Source of the DNA: Hemicordylus capensis
Lineage: Eukaryota > Chordata > Lepidosauria > Squamata > Cordylidae
NCBI RefSeq assembly: GCF_027244095.1
Contig: NC_069670.1
Span: 19,953,820 to 20,017,819 of the forward strand
Direction of reading: 5' to 3'
Length of the DNA stretch: 64,000 nucleotides
Part shown: positions 40,243 through 50,920 of the stretch, piece after piece
Position numbering within the stretch: position 1 is the stretch's first letter
Layout of the letters: every line of letters begins with the position of its first letter
Program-made: the position numbers and the translations under genes
The notes under the pieces: model-generated
The model's database searches: none
The model's input: only the letters and a program-made list of their open reading frames with translations
What the model was told of the DNA's origin: nothing

Positions 40243-43200
40243 GTTGGTTCTCCTGCAATGGCTCGGGTGGGCGGGGTGAAGCAGTCCCGAGCTGGAAATC
40301 GGTGGGACCCCTCTACTAAGAAGACCTTCTCTTTGAAATAGTTGAGAGCTGGTGGGGAGCAGAGCTGTCCTTGTGGTAGCAACTATGAACTATCCCCTCT
40401 GCTAAGCAGGATCTGGCGTGGCTTTTCATTTGAGTGGGAGACCCCATGTACAGACTGTAAGTTCTTCCCCCTTAGGGCAGGCCTGCGCAACTTTGCCTCC
40501 CCCCAGCTGTTTTTAGACTACAATTCCCATAATCTCCAGCCCCAGTGGCCAATAGCCTGGGATTATGGGAGTTGTAGGCCAACATCTGCAGGAGGGCCTA
40601 AATTGAGCAGGCCTGCCTTAGGGTCACTAGTACGAATCCTCTGCGAAGAGCACTTGCGTACAGAAGGTTCCATGTTCCCTCCTTGGCAGCATCTCCAAGA
40701 TAGGACTGAGAGAGATTCCTGCCTGCAACCTTAGAGAAGCTGCTGCCAGCCTGTGTAGACAGTACTGGGCTAGATGGACCAAGGGTCTGACTCAGAAGGA
40801 GGCAGCTTCCTATGTTCCCAAGAGCTGGTCTTGCTGTAATGAGCATGAATTGTCCCCTTTGCTAAGTAGGGTGTGTCCTGGTTTGCATTTGGATGGTTAA
40901 CTACATGTGAGAGCACTATAAGAGTCTCATTAGGGGGTAGGGTAGTTGCTAAGCAGAAGTAACAATTTTTTTAACGGGGAGGAAAGCATGTCCACAAATA
41001 GGTGAAGGGGCTGAATCCTAGCTTGTCTTGTGCCCCACATTCAATGAGTGGAATTAAAAAAATAATAATCTCGGAATTCTGGCCCCATATTTGCGATGTC
41101 ATTCACTTGCACGTGTAGCTTGTTAATGTCACAAGTAGAGGCCTTCTGTCTAGTTTCTGCCTCCTTACCCTCTCTTGTTTCTGCATCCACTCTGCAGTGC
41201 TGGGAACTCCAGGGCTTTGTCCGTCCTCTGATGGGGCTTCTCAACAGATTGAAGATGGGCCGCTTTGACCGAGGTAAGGAAGTCTGTGGCGAGGTTTTTT
41301 TGATCTGGGCTGTGCTGGGAACAGAACATAGACATATGTTTTTCCTTGTGAGTTCAAACAAGAGTAGCATGGGGAATCCTTGTGGCTTGAAGCTAGTGCA
41401 GTCTTTTCTTTTCTTTTTAACATTGATTGATCGCATTCTTTTTACTTGATTTAAATTGGTATATCTCTTCTTAAAGCACATTGGAAGAGGCATTCCCTGC
41501 TGTGCGAAAGAATGAAGGAATGCCTCTTCCAAAATGGCGCCTGCTGACTCCAGTTTTTATAAGCACTTGCAGTAAGAATAATACACAAAAATGTGTTGGC
41601 TAATTAATTCAGGTGTTGGTTTTTTGGTTGTGTTCATTCTTTCAAACCTTTTAAAATTAACTGCTTCAGTTCTACGTTAAACTGATCAAACAGGCAGGGA
41701 AGAGTTTTATAGCAACTCTTGGTTGCAATTTCCCAGGGGCTGTTTGTGCACCTCAAGCCCCACCTTCTTATGGGTGGAGCTTGAAGCCCACCGAAGCCAG
41801 CCAATGAGAAACGGAGCCCATGATCCTGCTGAAGATCTTGACCCTTGCCCGTTCTCCTTCAAGCTCAGCCTGTCTTTCCCCTAGGTCAGGAATGGGCAAA
41901 CCTGGCCCTCCGGCTGTTGTTGCTGGGGATGCTGGGAGTTGTGGTCCAGAAACATCTGGAGGGCTGAGTTTGCCCATCCCTGTCCTAGCTGGCGGGGTGG
42001 GGGACACATCTGGATGAGGCTACTTTGGCGCTGTCTCCCTGCTTCCTCCTGTTGGATCTTAAACTTGAACCCGATTTCCCCCCCCCCCAAAAAAAATAAA
42101 AAAATAAAATTGGGGCGGGTGTCTGTTGTCCCGCAGGTTGCTTTGGGATTTAAACACAGTTTTAAAAACTCAGATCCCTTGGTCCAAAGCAGCTGCAGCC
42201 GAAAGAAACATGTTTATGTTGAGTGTTTTTGTTTTTAAAGTGTTATGTCATAGTGGCTCTCCTGAGAAAACAACCACTCCTTCTCCTGGAGTATTCCCAG
42301 ATGGGGTTTTAAGCTCGCATCTCCACTGCAGTGGAGGGGGTGCGTTCACATATCCAAAGATTTACCCCCAAAGTCCGTGCGACATATTGGAGGCGCCTCC
42401 ATACATGATTCGGGTTTTCCCCCTGCGTATCGGAGTCTCGCCTGCATTAATCCGGGGTAAAAAAAAAATCCACGTTTTGCTTGAGAGTATCCAATATGCC
42501 CTGAACTGACAGTAAAGCCTGCTGTCTGGGAATGCTCCTGGCGTGGATTTTGGCCTTGTCATCTCAAATAAAGTGGGATGGTTCTTGGCGGGCGGGGTGT
42601 CTCCCTTTGCTCTCCTCTCTTCTGTAGCAATATCTGGCTCCCAAACCCCACTTAAAAAGGGATGGAGGGCCTTAATTGCTGCAGAAGGCTGCACCAGCAG
42701 CGTCTCGTGTTTGCCATTAGCTGCCTGATTCAAAGGGAAATGAGTTATAAGGCCCCAGAGGAAGAGAAGTAAACAGCCCGGCCGGATCAGGCCCAAGGAG
42801 GCCCATCTAGTCCAGCATCCTGTTTCCCACAGTGGCCCACCAGATGCCTCTGAGAAGCCCACAGGCAAGGGGTGAGGGCCTGCCCTCTCTCCTACCGTGG
42901 CTCCCTTGCAACTGGTATTTGGAGGCATCTTGCCTCTGAGGCTGGAGGTGGCCAATAGCCACCAGACTGGTAGCCAATACGGGCAAGGTTTTTTATAATT
43001 ACCCCACTGAAGCAGGGAAAGTTCACTCCGACCTCACAACCAAACTGTAAACTCTCCTAGGAAGACGGCTGTGCAAATCTCTTTCAAGTATTTTTAATGT
43101 TTTAACTGTATTGGAACCACAATGGGGATGGTTATTACTGGGCCTGGAAGGGAAGACCCATGTGCATCACCTTTGGAGATGGGGCCTTAACTCAGTGGTA

Positions 43201-46200
43201 GAGCATCGGCATTGCATGCAGAAGGTCCCAGGTTCAATCCCTGGCAGTGTCTCCAGGTAGGGCTGGGAAAGACTCCCGCCTGAAACCTTGGAGAAGCCGC
43301 TGCCAGTCTGTGAAGAGAATACTAAGCTAGGTGGACCACAGGTCTGACTCAGTGGGCAGCAGCGTCCTGTTTTCTTTTTTTTTAATAGCATCATAATGAT
43401 TTACCGTGTCTGTGAGCCAGGTTACGGCAGCTTTTTGTTTGTTTCATATATGAATGTTTCACTGGACCACTTTTTTGGCTTTTATTCTGGAACGCCAGAC
43501 AACTTTTTTTTTAAAAAAAATTGAGAACAAAAAAATATTGCTACATTTGTTCCAAGTCCATTTTTTCAACAGCAGCTGTGCTGAGCAGGCGGACGGCCAG
43601 TTCTCTGAGCATGAGTAGATTCATGGACTATTTGGCCATGTTCGGCTGGCCGTCCGGTTGATGCACAGATGCTAGTGCCCCTGCAGGTTATGTCGAAAAG
43701 GCACCACGGCTCAGAGCCAGATCTGGGTGTGGGGATGCCCCACGCCTTGGGGCTGTTGTGTAATCTCCTCGGGGCAGCGATTGTCTGTGTCATTCTCCCC
43801 TCCCACCCCCTCTGGAGAGACACTCCTGCAAAATAGCTCTGTTGAATCACTTTCTTCCCACTAGGATGACACTTTCTCATTCGCACGTAGGAAGCTGCCG
43901 TATACTGAGTCAGACCATTGGTCCATCTAACTCAGGATTGGCCAGGAAAATGGGGGGGGGAAAGATCTCTGATAGAACTACTTCTGCACACACCTAACCT
44001 TGCATCTGTTTTTTCCCCAAAGGGGGTGGTGGCATCTAGGTTCCTGTAAGGCCTGGAATAATTTTTGAATGGTTGGCACTGTCTCGATAAGCTTCTTTCC
44101 CTCGGTTGCTGCACTGGGCAGCCCTGAGCGGTAAAGGATTACGGGTTGCTGGCAGGGATGAACTAACTGCTGTCTCTCTTGCTTTGATTTTTCCAGGGCT
44201 AAGCAGCTTCCAGCAAAGTGTGGCAATGGACAGGATCCAGCGGATTATCGGAGTCCTTCAGAAGCCAGAAATGGGGTGAGAATCTTCCCACAAATGATCT
44301 CTGGTTGCAAGGAACACAGAGTCATTTCTTGAACTCTGCTTTCTGGCTTACTGGGGATTTGAACTCCTCCCTCCTGTTTCTGCAATCCAAGGCAGGAAAG
44401 AGGAACTCAGACAATCAGGAGACTGGAGGACCATCCTACGAGAAAAGGCTTAAAATAGGGGGTTTCAAATTTAGGCCCACAGAGTTTGTTGGCCTACAAC
44501 TCCAATAATCCCCAACCATTGTGGCTGGGGATGGTGGGTTGTAGTCCAAGTTTGAGAACCTCTCATTTATAAAATGGATGCATGGTGTGGAGAAAAGAGG
44601 GAAGTTTTCTGTAACAACTGAGCTCAGGGTTATTCTATGAAATAGACAAGGCAGGAGATGCAGGACAGAGAAAAAGAAGGACTTGTAATAGTAGTAGTAA
44701 GTTTATTACAGTCCTTAGACCAGCTTAACATTTAAAATAATGTTATAGGGCAGAGGGAAAAAAGATTAGTTTGCACAATGCATCTTTAGCTTGTGGAACT
44801 CACAACCACAAAGCAATGGCCACTGGCTCAGATGGTCTGAAAAGCGGATTAGACAAATTAATGAAGGAGGAGCAGGAGAGGTCTGTCAGTCATGATGGCT
44901 AACTGAGACTTCATTTCCAAAGGCAGTCTATCTTTTAATTCAGGTTGCTGGGAGGCAACAGTTGGAGAGGGCTGTTCCCTTCATGTCCTGCTTGTGGGCT
45001 TCCAAGGAAAGCATCTGTTTGGTTGTGGGGGAAAGATAGCAACATAGGAAGGTGCCATATACTGAGTCAGACCTTTGGTCCATCTAGCTCAGGATTGTCT
45101 TCACAGACTGGCGGCTTCTCCAAGGCTGCAGGCAGGAGTCTCTCTCCACTTCATCTTGGAGATGCTGCCAGGGAGGGAACTTGGAACCTTCTGCATGCAA
45201 GCAGGCAGGTGTCCTTCCCAGAGCGGCCCCGTCCTCTAAGGTCAATCTCTCACACATGTAGTCTCCCATTCAAAGGCCAACCCCTTTGCTTAGCAAAGAG
45301 GACAATTCAGGCTTGCAACCACAAGACCCTCTCTCAAATGCTGAACCCTGATCCAGGGAGGCTCTTACATTCTTTCGTGTTGGAGCCCTGCTCTCAAATT
45401 TTACAGGACTGCCTTAAATGGTGTGGGGATAGTGGATAGAGAGTGTGTGTTCTCCCCTCAAAGGTGAAATCTCTTGCCCCTTCCTGTGACCGAATCCCAA
45501 GAGCGGGTCCAACCAACAGCCACACTCACTTGCATGTTTCTTCCCCTTGAGTTGTGACACTCGGGTTGTGACACTTCTTTGATCTCTCCTCTTTCAGGGA
45601 ACGCTACCTGGACACCTTGTTGCAGGTGGAACGGATGCTGAAAGTATGGTTCCCTCAGGTGGCCCTGAAGAACCTATGCGCCAACTGTGACCCGACCACA
45701 GAAATGCCATGCCAAACAGTGAAGGTGAGCGGTGTGGCCTATTCCGCCTCGGGGCCAGATTATGTAACCAGCAGAATTATTTAAAGGTCCCTGCCCCAAG
45801 GGGCCTACAATCTAGAAATTTAACATAAGGGAGGCACCAGAGGAAGGAGAAAGAAGTCGAGATGGGGTGGACTGCAGTACTTCCTTGCTTCAAGTTGCTT
45901 ACAAGAGGTGGGGTGGGGGCGGCTGTGAATGTCCCCACCCTTGAAGAAAAATACTTCTTGCATATATAAAAAGCCCCCCGCCCAAAACAAAACAAAACCC
46001 ACCATCATGTTGGTGGCCATAGCTTGGTCGAAGAGCATCTGCTTTGTGTGTAGAATGTCCCAGGTTCAGTCCTTGGCAGCATCTCCAGTTAGGCCTGGGA
46101 AAGGCTCCTGCCTGAAACCTTGGAGAGCCGCTGCCAGTCAGAGCAGACAGTACTGAACTAGATGAACGAATGGTCTGACTTGCTATAAGGCAGCTTTTGA

Positions 46201-47168
46201 TGTTAAAATCGAAGAGGTTGGCCTAGCCTTTGCTCTAAGAAGCTGTTCTCAATGTGCAAGGGACTCCCCCATCCACCACCCCCCAAAAAAGGGAAAGAAA
46301 AAGACCACAAAGCAGAAATTGTCCTGGAGTGTACCACTTCAGAATATTTTGCAGGGGTGGGATCTTGCCTTGAATAGACACACCAGGAATCCACACCCCC
46401 TGCAGTGGGAAAACTAGCATATAAGGGAAGAGCTTTAATTTTCTGTGCAGGCAGGATTTTAATTGACGGGGAAGGATCAGCTACATCACTGTTTCCCCCT
46501 CCTGCGACGGTACTTGGCGCCCGCCGCACCGTCCTCCATTTTGGGCCTGACGCCATTTCCTTTCCCTCTAGCCTCAGCAGCCGCCCACGGAGGAGCACGT
46601 CGCAGGAAGGAGGGGGGCAGCCAGCCGAGACTCCGTGCAGAGCCCCCCCACGGAAGAGCTCCACCAGACGCACCTCACGGCCCCGGGCGTCTCCGATGGC
46701 AAAGGCGGTGCCCTGTGGGGGGAGCCAGTCCGCTTCCTGACCGACTGGCCGGCCATGAACTTGACCTGGATCCACACTTCGCCCATTTCTAACCCTCCCT
46801 TGGGGCACATGGACCTGAGCCGGGTGAACTCTGCCTTCGGGCAGGCCCTGCTGGGGCCCAACGCTGGCGCCTATGGGGTGGTCGTCTTCCTCCAGAACAA
46901 CCCGGCCGCCCCCATCGCCTTCGGCCCCTCTGCTTCCATGACTCCGGTCCCTGGTTCCCCCACCTGTTGCCATTCTAGCAGCCCACTTCCAGGCTCCGGG
47001 GAACCTCCCCGCCCCCAGAGCCTCCCCGGTGCCACAGTCGTGGGCGAGGGCCTCTTGAGAGGGACCCTCCACGGCCACTCGAGGTCTCTGCCCCACCTGC
47101 CTACATCAGAGCATTCTGAGGGGTGGGACGCGACCAGCCGAAAGTCTGCGTATTACTGTGACTCCTGA
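39658..47168 (+). CDS. CIART: CIART (CHRONO), circadian-associated transcriptional repressor, five coding exons
   Basis: CIART is a nuclear repressor that binds BMAL1 and damps CLOCK:BMAL1 activity in the circadian feedback loop. Coding segments are 39658-40242, 41198-41273, 44197-44275, 45598-45724 and 46572-47168. All junctions obey GT/AG and the phases agree, giving 487 residues. The start has a perfect Kozak context (GCCACCATGG). Residues 20-46 are acidic and Ser-rich. P156-161 is a proline run. KRQRKK at 167-172 is a likely nuclear signal. The conserved helical block runs from about 186 to 268 ('LKMGRFDRG', 'SSFQQSVAMDRIQRIIGVLQ', 'ERYLDTLLQVERML'). A second conserved motif, WPAMNLTWIHTSP, is at 348-360. 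Human CIART is 385 residues, so this protein is about 100 longer, mainly in the N-terminal and last exons. Confidence 0.95.
40345..40820 (+). repeat. SINE-A in CIART intron, interrupted by a MITE
   Basis: The 5S-like part (40345-40477) and the body (40616-40820) are separated by the MITE listed next. The SINE starts about 100 bp into the intron. Confidence 0.82.
40478..40615. mobile_element. hAT-type palindromic MITE with exact 8-bp TSD
   Basis: The ends CAGGCCTGCGCAACTTTG and 'AATTGAGCAGGCCTG' are inverted. CCTTAGGG is exactly duplicated at 40470-40477 and 40616-40623, the 8-bp signature of hAT insertion. The arms hold 'GACTACAATTCCCATAATC' and its inverse. Confidence 0.9.
40821..40935 (+). 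repeat. SINE-A head fragment
   Basis: 'AGAGCTGGTCTTGCTGTAAT' and 'TTTGGATGGTTAACTACATG'. Body absent. Confidence 0.72.
41198..41273 (+). CDS. CIART: CIART second coding exon
   Basis: Encodes 'CWELQGFVRPLMGLLNRLKM' then GRFDR and one base of the next codon. The donor is GTAAGG at 41274. This is the start of the conserved block. Confidence 0.95.
41471..41880 (+). repeat. Family H hairpin repeat, best copy
   Basis: Inverted arms TTGGAAGAGGCATTCC (41472) and GGAATGCCTCTTCCAA (41517) are perfect. 'AATGGCGCCTGCTGACTCCA', 'GCTAATTAATTCAGGTG' and 'GCCAATGAGAAACGG' follow. No protein is seen and the class is unknown. Confidence 0.7.
41885..41990. mobile_element. Palindromic MITE
   Basis: 'CAGGAATGGGCAAACCTGGC' and the inverse 'GAGTTTGCCCATCCCTG' close a short element containing 'GCTGGGAGTTGTGGTCCA'. 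Confidence 0.65.
42771..42975 (-). repeat. CR1 LINE 3'-end fragment
   Basis: 'CTAGTCCAGCATCCTGTTTC' and 'CAGATGCCTCTGAGAAGCCC' match the 27-kb CR1 closely. Located in CIART intron 3. Confidence 0.85.
43176..43373 (+). repeat. SINE-A, tRNA-Ala-headed, well preserved
   Basis: The A box 'TAACTCAGTGGTAGAGCATC' and the B box 'GGTTCAATCCC' are intact and the anticodon-arm region 'TTGCATGCAGAAGG' is clear. Body and tail follow. Confidence 0.88.
43884..43943 (-). repeat. SINE-A tail fragment
   Basis: 'GTAGGAAGCTGCCGTATACT' to 'TCTAACTCAGGATTGGCC'. Confidence 0.75.
44197..44275 (+). CDS. CIART: CIART third coding exon
   Basis: Encodes 'LSSFQQSVAMDRIQRIIGVL' then QKPEM. It is nearly identical to the human sequence. 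Acceptor TTTTTCCAG, donor GTGAGA at 44276, phase 2. Confidence 0.96.
44455..44567. mobile_element. Palindromic MITE
   Basis: 'GGCCTACAACTCCAATAATC' and 'GGGATGGTGGGTTGTAGTCC' form the arms, in CIART intron 4. Confidence 0.6.
44697..44765 (-). repeat. Retroposon 3' end (GACC..AATAAAG family)
   Basis: 'GTTTATTACAGTCCTTAGAC' resembles the tails at 0.48 and 61.97 kb. Confidence 0.4.
45039..45330 (-). repeat. SINE-A in CIART intron 4
   Basis: Tail 'ATAGGAAGGTGCCATATACT' to head 'GCTTGCAACCACAAGACC'. The 5S block is shortened. Confidence 0.85.
45598..45724 (+). CDS. CIART: CIART fourth coding exon
   Basis: Begins 'ERYLDTLLQVERMLKVWFPQ' and ends 'EMPCQTVK' in phase 0 before GTGAGC. The second half is less conserved than the first. 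Confidence 0.95.
46014..46203 (+). repeat. SINE-A, tRNA-Ala-headed, in CIART intron 5
   Basis: 'GGTGGCCATAGCTTGGTCGA' A-box region and 'AGGTTCAGTCCTTGGCAGC' B-box region. Confidence 0.82.
46572..47168 (+). CDS. CIART: CIART last coding exon
   Basis: Acceptor TTTCCCTCTAG at 46571. Encodes residues 290-487 with the conserved WPAMNLTWIHTSP and 'NPPLGHMDL', then a Pro/Ser-rich C-terminus ending 'SAYYCDS' and TGA. Confidence 0.94.
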   Translation, partial: PQQPPTEEHVAGRRGAASRDSVQSPPTEELHQTHLTAPGVSDGKGGALWGEPVRFLTDWPAMNLTWIHTSPISNPPLGHMDLSRVNSAFGQALLGPNAGAYGVVVFLQNNPAAPIAFGPSASMTPVPGSPTCCHSSSPLPGSGEPPRPQSLPGATVVGEGLLRGTLHGHSRSLPHLPTSEHSEGWDATSRKSAYYCDS

Positions 47169-47370
47169 TTATCGGCTCCATGCAGCTCCCGCAATGTGTG
47201 AATTTCCTTTCACCCCCTCACCCCCTTTTTTTAAACAAATGGTTCTGCCTTCTTGTGTCTATTATTACTGTGTTTTTTTAACTTAAAACATTTCATGTGT
47301 GTGAAACAAACAAAGCAGATGGGAGGGGGAGACATCCTTGGTCTTAATAAAAAGGCGCTGTGGCGGTTGT
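47169..47370 (+). other. CIART: CIART 3' UTR with poly(A) signal
   Basis: AATAAA at 47346-47351 is followed by a GT-rich stretch ('GGCGGTTGTC', 'GTTTGTGG') typical of a cleavage-site downstream element. The UTR is therefore short, about 200 bases. Confidence 0.8.
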
Positions 47371-48109
47371 CACCAGCGAGTTTGTGGCATGGTATTTGTG
47401 ACGCCTTTTTTGTGTTTGGGTGGGAAGCATTTTCTTGAGTTTTATAACAGTTGGGCCTCAGTAATTTAAAACATTTCTAGGCTGTGCTTCCCAAGTTTTT
47501 GGTTTCCCCCACCACTCCCCCCCCCTTTTTAATTATTAGACCAAAGTTGTATAAATACAAAGAGGGCTTGACTTGGTAGGTAGGCGGCAGCTGCTTATGT
47601 TCCGAGGACTAGATGGACCTTGGTTCTGAGCCAGCTGGCTCTTGATGTTCTTATGGAAAGGAAGGCGTAGTGTTGAAGCCTGGTGTCCTAATGGGAATGT
47701 AGTTCATCGTCTGCCTACAAGCAGGGCAGGGCTAGCACATGTTCTACCCTCCTGCCCATTTGGAGAAAAGCAGGTTCCCAGGCTCGGCCTTGTGTTACGC
47801 AGAAGCTGGTGTGGGCAGGTGAGCCGTCTCTGTCCTGACTTGCAGAAGGCACCCAAATGTCTGGTGCTTGCCTACCTCAAAGCAGCAACTCCTCTATGAG
47901 CCATACAGAGGCAGAGTGGATCTTTTCTCTGGCCCTTTCAGTAGGGAGGAGGTGGTCAGAAAGGTTAGGCGAGGGCCGCAGGGAACACTCTCAAGCCCAG
48001 ACTGGCATAGGAGAAGCGTTGCTTGCCACCCTGCAAAGCAAGAACTGGGGGAACGATATTACCAACCCTGCAACCCAGGCAACCAGAAATGGCAACAAAT
48101 TCTAGTAAG
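47371..48109. other. Downstream of CIART; no gene recognised
   Basis: A SINE-A tail remnant is visible at about 47600-47655 ('GACTAGATGGACCTTGGTTC'). The rest is unrecognised. Confidence 0.4.
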
Positions 48110-48985
48110 AACTAAATCAGTCTACTTTCCTTTTCACTGTCTCTACAATTGGATAAATTTGGTTCAAATCGAGGGCTACAAGTTAGATCTCTTGCATCTC
48201 AAATGTTCATGCGTCTTCCATCTTGGATCGGGGTGGATTACATCACAAACTATGCCATTGAGTTGTGGATCAACTCACAACTACCAAATTTGGTTCAAAT
48301 CGGTTAGACAATCCTCAAGTTAGTGCACTTGTGCCTCAAAATTCACATGTCCACCATTTTGGATCGGGGTGGATTACATCACAAACTACACCATTGTGGG
48401 ATCCCTATGTGTCTCTACAGCTGCAGCGAATTTGGTTCAAATTTGTTAAGCAGCTCACAAGTTAGCTCACTTGTGCCTCAGATGTTCATGAGACCACCAT
48501 CTTGGATTGGGGTGGATGACATCATCACAAACTACACTGAGGTGTCCCTGTGTGTCCTTAGAGCTGCAGCATTTTTGGTTCAAATTTGTTAAGCAGTTCA
48601 CATGTTATGCTTCAAAAGTTCACGTGTCTGCTATCTTGAATTGGTGTGGATGACATCATCACAAACTATGCCATTGAGGTGTCCCTCACTGGTTCTAATG
48701 GGTTAAGCAGTCCACAAATTAGCCACATGGCTGCCATTTTGAATTGGAGTGGATGACATCATCACATACCACACCATGAGGACATGCCTATGTGTCCCTA
48801 TAGCTGTAGCAAATTTGGTTCAAATGGGTTAGGCAGTTCACAAGTTAGCCCACTTGTGCCTCAAAAGTTTACATATCTGCCATCTTGGATCGGGTGGGGT
48901 GGATGACATCACAAACTGTGCCACTGAGGTGTCCCTACAACTGTACCCAATTTGGTTCATATTGGTCCAGGTGTTGCAAAGTTGT
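48110..48985 (+). repeat. Tandem array, about 106-146-bp units, six copies
   Basis: The landmark 'CCATCTTGGATTGGGGTGGA' recurs near 48219, 48353, 48496, 48630, 48736 and 48880. Each unit also carries 'GACATCATCACAAACTA' and 'AATTTGGTTCAAAT'. Units are clearly diverged. Confidence 0.88.
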
Positions 48986-49109
48986 TAGGGGGTGGGACAC
49001 CCACAGAATGCAGTTGCCGGGTGATCTCATAAGTCTACTGGAAAGTAGGCTAAAAACATTTGGAGGTATGGTGTGTTCGCATTGTTGCAATGGAAGGGCT
49101 TTCCTGGCA

Positions 49110-49510
49110 TAAAAAACACCAAATGTTTATCATATTTCTATACTGCCTGGTATAGACATCTTTTAGGTGGTGTACAAATTAGAAAATGCAACAAAAGTAA
49201 AAACAGTACAAAACTTAAAATTTACAAAACAATCTTGCAAGAGAAAAACACATTAAATAGCTTTTAAGATTTCAGTTAAAAGCCTGAGAAAACAGGTATG
49301 TCTTGAGGGTCTTCCTAAAAGCAAACTGTTAAGGCAATGCTCTTATTTCAACAGGGAGCGTACAAAGGCAGCCCCACATAAAGTGCATTACAGTAGTCAA
49401 ACCTAAAGGTTACTAGCATGTGCGACACTGTTTTAAGGTCATTTGCCTCCAGAAATAGACATAGATGAAAGGACTGTCTCAAAAGAAGATTAGCGATTAC
49501 ATCTGTTGAT
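49110..49510 (-). repeat. L2-like LINE 3' end
   Basis: 'TTTTAGGTGGTGTACAAATT' and 'AAAGTGCATTACAGTAGTCA' parallel the L2 copy at 26.6-28.2 kb ('GAGTGCATTGCAGTAGTCCA'). Confidence 0.6.
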
Positions 49511-49829
49511 GCATTGCACATCAAAGCAAAGTTTCATGTGCACGTGTGTGTGTTTGTGTGTTTATACATCCAATGGTGGGTGTGAACTCCATCTATTTTG
49601 CAATGAAGAATCAGCTCTGTATGTACAGCAGAAGTAGCAGCACTTCAGGGACCTAAGGCCTTGAGGGATCATACCATGAAAAGGGATGGCAGGAGATTAA
49701 AGGGAGACAAAGGAATGTACTGCTTCACACAGTGCAAAAGACTTTGCAGGGTTGTTGTGAAAGGCTTGGCAAAACTATGGAAGCAGCCCTAGGAAGAGCA
49801 AGATGAAAATATCTATTCCAGATTGTTCA
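49511..49829. other. No gene recognised
   Basis: No supported feature. Confidence 0.35.
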
Positions 49830-50522
49830 TTGTGATTTTATTGCATGAGGTTTGACTGTAAAAATGGGCAGTGTCAATTAAATTGAAGATAGCATACTGA
49901 GAGAAGCTGGATTGGAAGAAGATGAGTGTAGTTTTAATGTTGGAGGAAGAAACATCAATAACCTGCGCTAGGCTGATGACACCACTCTGATAGCTGAGGA
50001 TGCGGATGATCTGTAAGGTCTAGTAATGAAAGTCAAGGAGCACAGTGAAAAAAGGGGACTACAACTAAATGTAAAGACTACTAAATTAATGACAACGTTA
50101 CAGCAACCAGCCTCAGAACTGACAATGAAGACACTGAAGTAGTGGATAGCTTCTGCCTTTTAGGATTGACTGTCAACAGTAAAGGATCCAGCAGTCAAGA
50201 AATACACTGCAGATTAGCACTTGGTAGGGTTGCAATGAAGCCCTTGGAAAGGATATTGAGATGCCATGATGTGTCTATATCTACAAGATTAGAATCGTCC
50301 GGACAGTGGTTTTCCCCGTGACACTCTATGGATGCAAAAGCTGGACTTTGAAGAAACAAGACAGAAAAAGCATTGACACTTTTGAACTTTGGTGCTGGAG
50401 AAGACTTTTGAGGAGACTGAAACAAACAAATTGATCATCGAACAAATCAATCCAGAATTTTAATTCAAGGCACAAATGACCAGGCTAAAACTATCATACT
50501 TTGGACACAGTATGCGAAGACC

Positions 50523-50761
50523 GGTATCATGTGGCATATTGCCATATCTGAAAAATTGACCCATGTTATTTGTCTTCGAGTAGATCAAGCTAATTCTAAT
50601 GATTTGTTTGTTTGTTCACAAATCAAGATAATTTTAGTCATTCTCCTCCATCTAATTATTTACATATCTGGAAGGATGGTTAATGGATGTCATTATGTAT
50701 CAGTTTTACTATTCATGTTCATGTTCTGTCTTATCAAAATAAAATATATTTTTAAAAACAT
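50523..50761 (+). repeat. Poly(A)-ended insertion in the BovB
   Basis: TATGCGAAGACC (50511-50522) and TATGTGAAGACC (50762-50773) flank it as a near-perfect 12-bp target duplication. The insert ends 'AAAATAAAATATATTTTTAA', as expected for a retroposed 3' end. Its source is unknown. Confidence 0.65.
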
Positions 50762-50920
50762 TATGTGAAGACCCAGCTCCCTTGAGAAGTCCATTATGCT
50801 GGGAAAAGTTGAAGGAAAGAGAAGGATGGCCATCAGCAAGGTGGATGGACTCGATGACGACAGCAATGAATGCACCACAGAGAGACCTTCAAGGCCAAGC
50901 TGAAGTCAGAGAAACTCCAT

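Noticed and set aside
46203-47096. 297-codon minus-strand open frame
   Set aside because: It is antisense to the last CIART coding exon and owes its length to that exon's codon use.
48110-48985. CRISPR-like array
   Set aside because: Units are over 100 bp, diverged and lack spacers, and the genome is a vertebrate nuclear genome.
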